Of a DNA stretch of 64,000 nucleotides, positions 8,364 to 16,445 are shown piece after piece. Under the pieces are notes generated by a model, which ran no database searches, had not been told where the DNA came from, and saw nothing but the letters and a program-made list of their open reading frames with translations. The stretch is from NCBI GenBank assembly GCA_017541995.1, contig JAFXYD010000040.1, positions 25,487-89,486 of the forward strand. The letters run 5' to 3'. The translations under genes and the position numbers were made by a program. Positions within the stretch are counted from its first letter, which is position 1. Each line of letters begins with the position of its first letter. Source of the stretch: Oscillospiraceae bacterium (GTDB lineage: Bacteria; Bacillota; Clostridia; Oscillospirales; Oscillospiraceae).

Positions 8364-9270
8364 GGTGCTTGCCTCCTGTCACGCTGAGATAGTAGTCCTC
8401 CAGAGAGACGGCGTTCACGCTGAGCTCCCGCAGACCGACGCCGGCGTTGACAATGGCGGCGGCCATAACGGGGGTCTCGTCCAGGCGCTCCCGGACGTAG
8501 AGGCCGTTCTGCTCCCGGCTGACGGCTTCCAGACCGGCGCGGCGAAGGGCCGCCTCCGCGGCGGAATCGTCGTCGGTGCGAATCAGCACGTACTGCTCGC
8601 TGCGCCGCAGCAGCTCATCCTCGGTAAACTCGTCCAGCAGCCGCCCCTCGTGGATGATGCCGTAGGCGTCCGCCACCTTGGAGAGCTCGTCGAGAATGTG
8701 GCTTGAGATCATGATGGTGATGCCCTTTTCCTTCCGCAGCCGCACCAGGGTCTCCCGGACCTCCACGATGCCCTGAGGATCCAGACCGTTGATGGGCTCG
8801 TCCAAAATGATCAGCCTGGGCTCGCCCACCAGAGCAAGGCCGATGCCCAGGCGCTGCCGCATGCCCAGGGAAAAGGCGCCGGAGGGCTTTTTCCGGTCGA
8901 TGGAATCCAGGCCGATGAGCTTCTGAAGCTCCTCCACATAACCCTGAGGCTTGACGCCCATGGCGATGCACTTGATTTTTAAGTTTTCGTATGCGGAAAG
9001 CCTGGGATAGAGGCCGGGGCGCTCGATGAGCACGCCCACGTTCCGCAGCAGCTTGCCCAGCTCCGGCCCGGTTTTCCCGAAGAGGGAGTAGCTGCCCCGG
9101 GTGGGGGTGGAAAGGCCGCTGATCATCCGCATGATGGTGGTCTTGCCCGCGCCGTTGCGCCCGATGAGGCCGTAGATCTGACCCTCCCGGATGTGGAGAT
9201 CCACGTCCACGGCGGCTTCCTTCTGGCCGTAGATCTTGGTGAGCTTGTTGGTTTCCAGTATGTATTCCAT
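8356..9270 (-). CDS. ABC transporter ATP-binding protein
   Basis: 304 residues. Walker A GRNGAGKTT, the signature loop SLGMRQRLGIG, Walker B LIILDEP and the H-loop SSHIL are all intact. The extra C-terminal about 80 residues are typical of BcrA/lantibiotic-immunity ATPases. GGAGG lies just before ATG 9270. There is only 17 bases between the start and a hairpin (9288-9317) and no visible promoter there, so expression probably depends on read-through from the surface-protein gene upstream. Confidence 0.92.
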   Translation of the reverse strand: MEYILETNKLTKIYGQKEAAVDVDLHIREGQIYGLIGRNGAGKTTIMRMISGLSTPTRGSYSLFGKTGPELGKLLRNVGVLIERPGLYPRLSAYENLKIKCIAMGVKPQGYVEELQKLIGLDSIDRKKPSGAFSLGMRQRLGIGLALVGEPRLIILDEPINGLDPQGIVEVRETLVRLRKEKGITIMISSHILDELSKVADAYGIIHEGRLLDEFTEDELLRRSEQYVLIRTDDDSAAEAALRRAGLEAVSREQNGLYVRERLDETPVMAAAIVNAGVGLRELSVNAVSLEDYYLSVTGGKHRG

Positions 9271-9287
9271 GCGCTTCCTCCATGAAA

Positions 9288-9317
9288 AGCGGGTCAGGTC
9301 TTTCGACCTGACCCGCT
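9288..9317 (-). terminator. hairpin with T-run, possible attenuator
   Basis: 13-bp perfect stem (AGCGGGTCAGGTC) with loop of 4, followed on the minus strand by TTTTC and then directly by the ribosome site of the ABC ATPase. Ends the surface-protein transcript at least partly. Confidence 0.75.
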
Positions 9318-9328
9318 GGCATCAATCA

Positions 9329-9790
9329 TCAGTGGTTTTTCACCAGCTTGCGGGTGGCAAACACGACACCGCAGAGGCCGAAGAGAATCAGCGCGGCATA
9401 CAGGGGCACGTTGACGCCGGTGCTGGGGGAGACGGGCTTGTCGTCAGAGGGAGGCGGATTGACGCCCTTGTACTTGACGTGGATGGTCAGACTGGACTTG
9501 GGCAGAATGGTCCAGCTGTTGCCGTCCTTGGAGACGATCTCGTAGTCGCCGGTGATGTCGTAATGATCGAAAATGTAGCCGTCCTTATCCTTCGGGGTGA
9601 TGACGACGGTGTTGCCGGGCTTGACTTCCACAGTGCCGCCATCTTCGGGAATCTCAAAGTCATAGATGATGTGCACCTTGTACTCAGGATCAACAGACTG
9701 GCTGTTGCCGGAGAATTCGCCGGCGAAGCAAACCGTCGCCATAGAGCCCAGCAGAAGAACCGTCAGTAAAAGCGCAAGAACCTTTCTCAT
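9329..9790 (-). CDS. small secreted surface protein with sortase-type sorting signal
   Basis: 153 residues. A signal peptide (MRKVLALLLTVLLLGSMA, cleavage likely at CFA-GE), a short beta-rich domain of about 85 residues, a Pro-rich linker (NPPPSDDKP), then SPSTG, a hydrophobic segment and the basic tail RKLVKNH. This is the layout of a cell-wall sorting signal; SPSTG fits the (S/N)PxTG pattern of class-B-like clostridial sortases better than LPxTG. A sortase gene is not in the window. The middle domain is not one I recognise. TAGGAGG precedes the ATG. Confidence 0.75.
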   Translation of the reverse strand: MRKVLALLLTVLLLGSMATVCFAGEFSGNSQSVDPEYKVHIIYDFEIPEDGGTVEVKPGNTVVITPKDKDGYIFDHYDITGDYEIVSKDGNSWTILPKSSLTIHVKYKGVNPPPSDDKPVSPSTGVNVPLYAALILFGLCGVVFATRKLVKNH

Positions 9791-9847
9791 GATACATTCC
9801 TCCTAACAGAATCCATACAGGCCATTCCTGTATATATCAACAGATGT

Positions 9848-9875
9848 ATTATACCATAAAATTTCAATTTGTAAA
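9848..9875 (-). promoter_or_regulatory. sigma-A promoter of the surface-protein gene
   Basis: Minus strand: -35 TTTACA (9870-9875), 16-bp spacer, extended -10 TGG-TATAAT (TATAAT at 9848-9853). An inverted repeat ATACAGG/CCTGTAT at 9815-9833 lies in the leader, a possible operator. Confidence 0.75.
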
Positions 9876-9931
9876 TAGGAAAGTTCAAAAAAATACGGGA
9901 AAAAATCCGGAGCGGATACAAAATGTTGTGG

Positions 9932-11011
9932 TCAGATCACCATTTCGTAGGGTCCGATGTCCGCCTGCCGCAGATAGCGGGGCAGATCGTAGGGAGAGTA
10001 AATGCCCAGATCCGTCACCACCCCGGAGATCAGGGCGGGAGGCGTAAGGTCAAAGGAAGGATAATAGCCCTTCACCCCTTCCGCCGCGGTGCGGACCCCC
10101 ATGGCCTGGAGGACAAAATCCGGGTTCCGGGACTCGATGTGAACGGCGCTCTTGTCCGGGTGGCTCTCGTCTGGAATGCCGGAGACGAAGAAGGGAATCC
10201 CCATATAGCGCGCGGCAATGGCGATCTGGAGGGTGCCGATTTTATTGACCACGTGGCCGTCCAGGCAGATGGCGTCGGCGGCGCAGGTGAATACGTCGAT
10301 GCCCTCGGTCTGCATGACCCAGGCCGGCATATTGTCGGTGATGACGGTGGTATCGAAGCCCATCTCCCGGCAGACCGTGGCGGTGAGCCTGGCCCCCTGA
10401 AAATAGGGCCGGGTCTCGGGGCAGAAGAGCCGCAGCCGCTTGCCCCGGCTGCGGGCCTCCCGGAGCATCATCCCCACAATAGTCTCCCCGAAGCACTGGG
10501 TCATGATCTTCCCGTCGTCGGGGAAGAGATCCACCAGATAGGAGGCCATCTGCGCCACCTTGCTGTAGCGCTTGTTGTTGGAGGCCAGCAGATGCTCCAT
10601 AATGGCCCGGTCCACGACCCGGCCGCTTTTCAGAGCCTCCTCCGCCGCGGCCAGGCAGCCCCCGGTGATCCGTTCCATCCGGGCCGCGGTGGTGGGTCGG
10701 GCGTGGGAGATGGTGTAGGCTGCCTGTCGCAGATAGGTCCGCTGGGCCGCCTCGGGCTGGGTCCGGCATTCCCAGGCGGCCAGGGCCATGCCCGCCGCCG
10801 CCGCGGTGAAGGGGCCGCAGCTCTGGGTCACCATGTCGGTGATGGCCTGGGCCACCTCCCGGTGGCTGTGACAGACCACGAAGCGAATCTCCGCGGGGTA
10901 GATCCGCCGGTCCAGGATGCGGACGGCCCCGTCCTCATACCAGGCCACGTTTTCATAGCGCAGCAGAAAGGCCAGATCGTGATCCGCCCGCTGCCCGTCC
11001 CCGGGCCTCAT
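9932..11011 (-). CDS. MtnA-like sugar-phosphate isomerase (aIF2B-related)
   Basis: 359 residues. The family of methylthioribose-1-phosphate isomerases and eIF2B-related isomerases is indicated by the late segments DGHVVNKIGTLQIA and YMGIPFFV. The two catalytic positions of MtnA appear kept: Cys in IMTQCFGE (usually THCN) and Asp in CAADAI (usually GADR). The divergence around these means the substrate may not be methylthioribose-1-phosphate. It overlaps the upstream deaminase gene by 4 bases (ATGA), strongly suggesting a shared pathway acting on methylthioadenosine or a related nucleoside. Confidence 0.78.
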   Translation of the reverse strand: MRPGDGQRADHDLAFLLRYENVAWYEDGAVRILDRRIYPAEIRFVVCHSHREVAQAITDMVTQSCGPFTAAAAGMALAAWECRTQPEAAQRTYLRQAAYTISHARPTTAARMERITGGCLAAAEEALKSGRVVDRAIMEHLLASNNKRYSKVAQMASYLVDLFPDDGKIMTQCFGETIVGMMLREARSRGKRLRLFCPETRPYFQGARLTATVCREMGFDTTVITDNMPAWVMQTEGIDVFTCAADAICLDGHVVNKIGTLQIAIAARYMGIPFFVSGIPDESHPDKSAVHIESRNPDFVLQAMGVRTAAEGVKGYYPSFDLTPPALISGVVTDLGIYSPYDLPRYLRQADIGPYEMVI

Positions 11012-12303
11012 TCGTAGAGCTCCCGCAGGGCAACCCGGGCCTCCGCCAGGATCCGCTCCGCGTCCAGGGTCTTGTATTCGCCGTTTTCATAGAGAATCTG
11101 TCCGTCCACCATGGTCATGCAGACGTCGCTGCCCTGGGCCGAGTAGCAGATCGCCGCGGGGTAGTCCGGGGCCGGGATCAGATGGGGCCTGTCCAGGTCG
11201 ATGGCGGCCAGATCCGCCTTCATGCCGACCTTCAGCTCCCCGGTGTCGGGACGGCCCTGGAGCCTTGCTCCGTTGACGGTGGCCATTTTCAGCACGTCGG
11301 CGGGCTTCACCACGGTGGGATCCCCGGTGTAGCCGTTGTGGATCACGGAGGCCAGGTGCATCTCCTCCAGCATGTTCAGATTGTTGTTGGAGGCGGCCCC
11401 GTCGGTGCCGATGGTGACGTTGATGCCTCGGTCCAGCATCTGCTGCACCGGGGCGAAGCCGCTGCCGATCTTCATGTTGCTGGAGGGGCAGTGGACGGGG
11501 CTGACCCCGTTGGCCCGGAGGATCTCCATGTCCTCCGGGGTGAGCCAGACGCAGTGGGCGGCGGTGGTGCGGTTTCGGAAGGTCCCCAGCTTCTCAAAGA
11601 GGGCCGCCGGGGTCATGCCGTATTTCGCCACGCACTCCTCCTGCTCCCGCCGGGTCTCGGAGAGGTGAATGTGCATACCCGCCCCCAGCTCCAGGCAGGC
11701 GGCGCTGTAGGCCTCGATGGTCTCGGGGGTGTTGGTGTACTCCGCGTGGATGCAGAGGTCAATTTTGATCCTCCCGCCGCAGCTGTTGTGAAACTCCCGG
11801 AACAGGGCGATGCCCTCCCGGCAGTCCGTATTCTCCCGGTAGGGCAGATCGGCCCTGCCCTGGGTGGAGCGGCAGAGATTGGCCTTCATCCCGGCCCGGT
11901 CCAGGGCCTCGATGGTGACGGCGTTGCGGTAGTACATGTCGGAGAACGAGGTGACGCCGGAGGCCAGCAGCTCCAGAATCGCCAGCTCGCTGGCGGCCCG
12001 GATGCCCCGGTCGGTCCACTTGGCCTCGGTGGGGAAGATATAGTGGAAGAGCCAGTCCTGGAGACTCAGATCCGAGCCGATGCCCCGCAGAAAGACCATG
12101 GGGGCGTGGCAGTGGCAGTTGATGAGGCCGGGGATCAGCAGCTTGCCCCGCAGGTTCTTTTCCGCGTCGAAGGCCTCCCGGGGCGCGGTCTCGGAGAGAT
12201 AACAGATGCGCTCGCCATCCACCCCCAGGTAGGCGTCCCGCAGCGTGCGCCACAGGCCGTTTTCCAGGGTCAGAACGTCGGCGTGAGAAAGAAGCAGCTT
12301 CAT
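11008..12303 (-). CDS. mtaD: 5'-methylthioadenosine / S-adenosylhomocysteine deaminase family amidohydrolase
   Basis: 431 residues. Metal ligands are visible: NCHCHAP (HxH) in the first third, HIHLSET, AAHCVWL and the late IGTDGAASNN aspartate. This is the MtaD/SAHD subgroup of the amidohydrolase superfamily, which deaminates methylthioadenosine, adenosylhomocysteine or adenosine to the inosine form in the cytoplasm. First gene of a two-gene operon with the MtnA-like isomerase. No nucleoside phosphorylase is near, so the step joining the two would have to be encoded elsewhere. Confidence 0.88.
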   Translation of the reverse strand: MKLLLSHADVLTLENGLWRTLRDAYLGVDGERICYLSETAPREAFDAEKNLRGKLLIPGLINCHCHAPMVFLRGIGSDLSLQDWLFHYIFPTEAKWTDRGIRAASELAILELLASGVTSFSDMYYRNAVTIEALDRAGMKANLCRSTQGRADLPYRENTDCREGIALFREFHNSCGGRIKIDLCIHAEYTNTPETIEAYSAACLELGAGMHIHLSETRREQEECVAKYGMTPAALFEKLGTFRNRTTAAHCVWLTPEDMEILRANGVSPVHCPSSNMKIGSGFAPVQQMLDRGINVTIGTDGAASNNNLNMLEEMHLASVIHNGYTGDPTVVKPADVLKMATVNGARLQGRPDTGELKVGMKADLAAIDLDRPHLIPAPDYPAAICYSAQGSDVCMTMVDGQILYENGEYKTLDAERILAEARVALRELYE

Positions 12304-12379
12304 AATGGAAATCTCCTTTCCGAAAAGAGAGATGGTTTTTATGGTATTTTATCTATTATAATAGAAGGCGCCCCGTCTG

Positions 12380-13084
12380 TCAATCCGTCAGATGGGAACT
12401 TTCCGCCGCGTCCAGGACGGAGAGCAGCCCGTCCCGCACCCGGAAATGAATTTCATAACCCCCGAAGCGCATTCCGTAGACCCGCTCCGGGTCGTCGTGA
12501 TAGGAGGGCCGGGGATCCAGGGCCAGCACCCCGGTCAGCGCCTCCAGCTTTTGCGGCGGAAGCAGAGCCCGCACCGGGTCCGGCAGCTCCACCCGCAGCA
12601 GCTTCTCCGGGGCGGCGGGGGCGAAGCCCCCCACAGCCTCCGGCACGCAGTCGGCGTAGGGCAGATAGGGCTTGACGTCGTAAACCGGCGTACCGTCCAG
12701 CAGATCCGCCCCGGCGATTTGCAGCACGGTGCCCAGCTCCGGATCCTCCCGCAGCCCCAGCAGCTTCACGCAGGAAAGCCCCATGGGGTTGGGCCGGAAG
12801 GGGGAGCGGGTGGCAAAGACCCCCAGGCGTGCGTTTCCCCCCAGCCTGGGCGGCCGCACCGTGGGGGACCAGTCCTCCCGCACGGCCTTGGAGAACTGCC
12901 AGATCAGCCACAGATGAGAGAAGCCCTCAATGCCCCGCAGGGCGTCGGGATTCCGGTATTCCGGGGCGAAGACCAGCTCCGCCCGCAGGGCCTGTACCAG
13001 CCCGCTCTGCCGGGGAATGCCGAACTTCTCCTGGAAATCCGAACGAATCCGGCCGATGACCTTCATTTCATGCAGCTCCGCCAT
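12380..13084 (-). CDS. trmO: tRNA (N6-threonylcarbamoyladenosine37-N6)-methyltransferase TrmO
   Basis: 234 residues. The N-terminal TsaA/UPF0066 domain shows IGRIRSDFQEKFGIPRQ, then GIEGFSHLWLIW and the strongly conserved FATRSPFRPNPMGLS. TrmO uses SAM to methylate t6A37 in certain tRNAs. A C-terminal domain, as in the E. coli type, follows. Single gene between the deaminase operon and tRNA-Leu. Confidence 0.92.
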   Translation of the reverse strand: MAELHEMKVIGRIRSDFQEKFGIPRQSGLVQALRAELVFAPEYRNPDALRGIEGFSHLWLIWQFSKAVREDWSPTVRPPRLGGNARLGVFATRSPFRPNPMGLSCVKLLGLREDPELGTVLQIAGADLLDGTPVYDVKPYLPYADCVPEAVGGFAPAAPEKLLRVELPDPVRALLPPQKLEALTGVLALDPRPSYHDDPERVYGMRFGGYEIHFRVRDGLLSVLDAAESSHLTD

Positions 13085-13188
13085 AAGAAGCGCCTCCTTA
13101 GCCCCCGCCCCGCGGCGGAACAGTGTTTGATCCTATTTTAGTAGCCGGGAACGAAAAATGCAAGATGCAAAAACGCCGTAAAACAAGG

Positions 13189-13221
13189 AAAACCCAGGAA
13201 ACAAAGGTATTCCTGGGTTTT
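13189..13221. terminator. Rho-independent terminator
   Basis: 12-bp stem AAAACCCAGGAA / TTCCTGGGTTTT with a 9-base loop. The T-rich arm allows action in both directions. It lies between trmO and the tRNA-Leu terminator. Confidence 0.6.
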
Positions 13222-13308
13222 CTTACAGCATTTTTCAAAACGGGGCCCCGCGCGAGCCCGGCGCAGCGGGTCGCGCGGGGAGAAGGAGGAGCTGCGGAGT
13301 ACAGTCGA

Positions 13309-13343
13309 AGAAAAAGCAGCCGCCATAAGCGACTGCTTTTTCT
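13309..13343 (-). terminator. terminator of tRNA-Leu
   Basis: Stem AGAAAAAGCAG / CTGCTTTTTCT with a 13-base loop that can pair further; on the minus strand it ends in GCTTTTTCTTC, about 26 bases after the tRNA CCA end. Confidence 0.75.
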
Positions 13344-13368
13344 GAGCCGTACGGAGCTTGCTCCGACG

Positions 13369-13457
13369 TGGTGCGGGAGATGGGACTTGAACCCACACGT
13401 CTATGGTTGGACACAGGCACCTCAAGCCTGCCTGTCTACCTATTCCAGCACTCCCGC
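13369..13457 (-). tRNA. tRNA-Leu (anticodon GAG)
   Basis: Minus strand. The acceptor stem GCGGGAG/CTCCCGC closes, the discriminator base is A and CCA is encoded (13369-13371). Anticodon stem CAGGC/GCCTG carries loop TTGAGGT, so the anticodon is GAG. A long variable arm (class II) and the T arm GGGTTCAAGTCCC are present. Total 89 bases with CCA. Confidence 0.95.
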
Positions 13458-13567
13458 AGCTATGCTTTCTGGACGCTGGATTATTATAGCCCCTGAGGGG
13501 AAAAAAGTCAAGTGTTATTTTTCGTTTTCGAAAAATAACACTTGACGCATTGGCAGAAATTCCGGGC

Positions 13568-14443
13568 TTACATGGCCCGGCAGCCGGATCTGGCTTCAAA
13601 GAACAGGGCCAGGGTCCCGGGGCCGACGTGGGAGCCGGTGACCGGCTCGTAGCCCACGGTGAGAATATTCTTGGGGGGATGGTTGCGCCGCAGCAGGGAG
13701 CTGAGGTATTCCGCGTCCTCGGGGCAGTCGGCGTGGGCGATGCCCACGGTCTGCTCCTCGGGGTTGAGCACATACTCGTCGTAGCGCTTTGCCAGCTCCT
13801 CCAGGGCCTTTTTCCGGCCCCGCAGCTTGGCGAAGGCCACGATGCGCCCCTCCTCGTTGCCCTTGAGCAGGGGCTTGATCTGGAGCAGGGTGCCCACGAT
13901 GAAGCCCAGGTTGGACAGGCGGCCCCCCTTGCGGAGGTATTTCAGATCGTCCACCGTGAAGATGTTGCACAGCCGATGCCGCAGCTCCATGAGCTTGTCG
14001 TAGATGTCGTCCAGGGACAGACCCAGCAGCTTGTCCTTCACGGCCCGCAGCACCAGCAGACCCTCCCCCAGAGAGGCCCCCAGGGTGTCCACCAGGCGGA
14101 TCTTCCGCTCGGGGAAGTCCTCGTGCAGCTCGTCCGCCGCCAGCTCCGCGCAGTGGAAGGAGCCGCTGATGCCCGAGGACATCCCCACAAAGAGAATGTC
14201 CAGGCCCTTTTGCAGGATGGGCCGCATGACCTCGATATAATGCTGGGGATTGATCTGAGAGGTGGTGATCTCCGCGCCCTCCCGCATGGCCCCGTAGAAG
14301 GTCTCCCCGTCAAAGCCGCCTGTGTCCAGGCAGGTATGGCGGGCGCCGTTGACAAAGTAGGGGAAGGGGATGACGGTAATATCGTTCTGCTCCGTCAGCT
14401 CTGTGGGCAGATTGGCGGAGGTATCCGTTATAACCTGAAACAA
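13568..14443 (-). CDS. DegV family fatty-acid-binding protein
   Basis: 291 residues from TTG 14443, preceded by AAGGGGG eight bases upstream. The N-terminus FQVITDTSANLP and the segments DTLGASLGEGL and LRKGGRLSN are hallmark DegV/FakB motifs; these proteins bind a fatty acid and present it to the FakA kinase for lipid synthesis. A longer in-frame ORF reaches to 14746 but that part overlaps the phosphate transporter and has no ribosome site. A very good promoter with an overlapping palindrome lies just upstream. Confidence 0.92.
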   Translation of the reverse strand: MFQVITDTSANLPTELTEQNDITVIPFPYFVNGARHTCLDTGGFDGETFYGAMREGAEITTSQINPQHYIEVMRPILQKGLDILFVGMSSGISGSFHCAELAADELHEDFPERKIRLVDTLGASLGEGLLVLRAVKDKLLGLSLDDIYDKLMELRHRLCNIFTVDDLKYLRKGGRLSNLGFIVGTLLQIKPLLKGNEEGRIVAFAKLRGRKKALEELAKRYDEYVLNPEEQTVGIAHADCPEDAEYLSSLLRRNHPPKNILTVGYEPVTGSHVGPGTLALFFEARSGCRAM

Positions 14444-14462
14444 GGCAAATGCCCCCTTGCAT

Positions 14463-14506
14463 CTAATATCGCATATTAGTTTACACCATTCCCCGCATAA
14501 TGTCAA
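14463..14506 (-). promoter_or_regulatory. promoter and candidate operator of the DegV gene
   Basis: Minus strand: -35 TTGACA (14501-14506), 17-bp spacer, -10 TAAACT (14478-14483). A palindrome CTAATAT-CGC-ATATTAG (14463-14479) overlaps the -10 and start point, the classic position for a repressor site. Confidence 0.8.
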
Positions 14507-14538
14507 TGAAGAAATCGTAAATTGTGCGAAATCTGGGA

Positions 14539-16290
14539 TCAGAGGGCAAAGGCTTTTTTGTACTCCTCGAAATAGCCGCGGAATTCCGGGGACTGCTCGG
14601 TCTTGAGCTGGTGTACGTATTTGTGGGTCTCGAAGGCGTCGCTCTCCAGCTCGATCATGGCCACGCCCACGTTGGAGCAGTGGTCGCCCACCCGCTCCAT
14701 ATAGGTCAGCAGATCGTTGAGCACGAAGCCCTGCCGGATGGTGCACTGGCCCTTCTGCAGGCGCTCCACGTGATTCATCTTGACCTCGGCGCTGAGCTGC
14801 TCGATGAGGGCCTTCAGAGGCTCGATGCGCAGGGCCAGATCCAGATTGTTCTCCGTGAAGGCCCGGGTGGTGATGTCCGTGATCTCCCGGACCGCCCGGA
14901 TCACCACCGAGAGCTCGTGCTTGGCGCTGTCGGAGAAGACGATGCCCTTGTCGTGGATCTCCGCGGCGCTCTCGGCGATATTCAGAGCGTGATCGGACAG
15001 CCGCTCAAATTCGGAGATGGAGTGCAGGTACTTGGAGACGTCGGCGTTCTGCTGCCGGGTCATCTCCTGACCTGTGATGCGCACCAGATAGGAGCCCAGG
15101 CTGTCCTCGTAGCGGTCGCCGTCGTTTTCCAGCTTCCGCACGTGCTCCAGCCCCGAAGCGCTGAACTTGTCCAGCAGGCCCACAGACTCGTCAAGGGCCT
15201 CCCGGGCGCTCTGGGCCATCTCGTTGATGGTCAGACGGCTCTGCTCCACAGCCAGGGTGGGGTGGGCGATGAAGCGCTCCTCCAGCCGGACAAAGAGGGC
15301 GTCGGCGGGCTCGGGCTTGCGGGGGATCAGCATGCTGACCAGGGCCTCCAGCATATCCGTGAAGGGGGCCAGCAGCAGCACCATGGCAAAGCGGAGCACG
15401 GTGTTGACCAGGGCGATGGAGAAGGGGTTCATCACCTGGTCCAGGAAGCTGAAGCTGAAGATGATGTTGGCCAGATAGAACAGCGCAGCGCAGACCGTGA
15501 CGCTGACCACCTCCGCCACCAGATAGACCAGGGCGGTGCGCTTGCCGTCCACGCTGGCGCCCAGGGCGGAGAGCAGCACCGGCAGGGAGGCGCCGATGGC
15601 GATGCCCATCAGCAGGGGCAGGGCGGCGTCAAAGCGCATGGCGCCGGTGACGGACAGGGCCTGCACGATGCCCACGGCCGCGGAGGCGGACTGCAGCACC
15701 GCGGTAAAGACCGCGCCGGCCAGAATGCCCAGCAGGGGGTTGGAGAGGGAGGTCAGCAGGCCGGTGAACCAGGACTGCTTGCCCAGGCCGGAGACGGCTC
15801 CGCTCATGGTGCTCATGCCGAACATCAGCACCGCGAAGCCCATGAGGATGTCCCCGATGTGGTGGTTCAGCTGCTTCTTGGTGAAGATTCGCAGGATGAT
15901 GCCCACCACCGCCACGATGCCCGTGAGGGTGGAGGTGGACAGCAGGCTCAGAACGCCGGAGCTGCCCTCGATATAGCTCAGGCTGATGACCCAGCCGGTG
16001 ATGGAGGTGCCCAGAATGGCGCCCAGGATCACGCTGATGGCCTGCCGGACCTTCATCATGCCGGAGTTGACGAAGCCAACCACCATAACGGAGGTGGCGC
16101 AGGAGGACTGGATCACGGCGGTGACGCCGGTACCCAGCAGAACGCCCCGGAGGGGGGTGCTGGAGAGCCGGTAGAGCACCAGCTCCAGCTTGCTGCCCGC
16201 CACGCGCTTGAGGCCGTCGCCCATCAGGGTCATACCGAAGAGAAACAGCGCCACGCCGCTGAGCAGAGAAATGATTTCGGAAATGGACAT
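14539..16290 (-). CDS. Na+/phosphate cotransporter with C-terminal PhoU domain
   Basis: 583 residues. The N-terminal half has about eight hydrophobic segments with the duplicated signature AVIQSSCATS and AVLQSASAA (QSS motifs) of the NptA/PNaS family. The C-terminal about 200 residues form a helical PhoU-like domain. It imports phosphate using the sodium gradient. ATG 16290 follows AGAGGTG; the earlier start at 16323 lacks a site. It is divergent from a PhoB/PhoR-like pair and shares a region with PhoP-box-like repeats. Confidence 0.92.
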   Translation of the reverse strand: MSISEIISLLSGVALFLFGMTLMGDGLKRVAGSKLELVLYRLSSTPLRGVLLGTGVTAVIQSSCATSVMVVGFVNSGMMKVRQAISVILGAILGTSITGWVISLSYIEGSSGVLSLLSTSTLTGIVAVVGIILRIFTKKQLNHHIGDILMGFAVLMFGMSTMSGAVSGLGKQSWFTGLLTSLSNPLLGILAGAVFTAVLQSASAAVGIVQALSVTGAMRFDAALPLLMGIAIGASLPVLLSALGASVDGKRTALVYLVAEVVSVTVCAALFYLANIIFSFSFLDQVMNPFSIALVNTVLRFAMVLLLAPFTDMLEALVSMLIPRKPEPADALFVRLEERFIAHPTLAVEQSRLTINEMAQSAREALDESVGLLDKFSASGLEHVRKLENDGDRYEDSLGSYLVRITGQEMTRQQNADVSKYLHSISEFERLSDHALNIAESAAEIHDKGIVFSDSAKHELSVVIRAVREITDITTRAFTENNLDLALRIEPLKALIEQLSAEVKMNHVERLQKGQCTIRQGFVLNDLLTYMERVGDHCSNVGVAMIELESDAFETHKYVHQLKTEQSPEFRGYFEEYKKAFAL

Positions 16291-16329
16291 AATTTCACCT
16301 CTTTCAATGGGATAGGGTACCACTCAGAG

Positions 16330-16413
16330 GTTAAATCTGCCACCCGACTTTTGTTAAATTTTGGTTAAATACAGGATAATTCTCTGTTTTTTCCCAATAT
16401 CTTGTGTTATAAT
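16330..16413 (+). promoter_or_regulatory. PhoP-box-like repeats and promoter of the response regulator
   Basis: Three GTTAAAT repeats at 16330-16336, 16353-16359 and 16364-16370; the last two are 11 bp apart and the first 23 bp away, matching the about 11-bp phasing of PhoP boxes. They are followed by a perfect -10 TATAAT (16408-16413) with only a weak -35 (TGTTTT at 16385), as expected for an activated promoter. Confidence 0.65.
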
Positions 16414-16445
16414 GTAGACCATCACCGAAAAAAGGAGTCAGAATC

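Noticed and set aside
13123-13545. Plus-strand open frame across 13123-13545
   Set aside because: It crosses two hairpin terminators and the tRNA-Leu gene and has no ribosome site.
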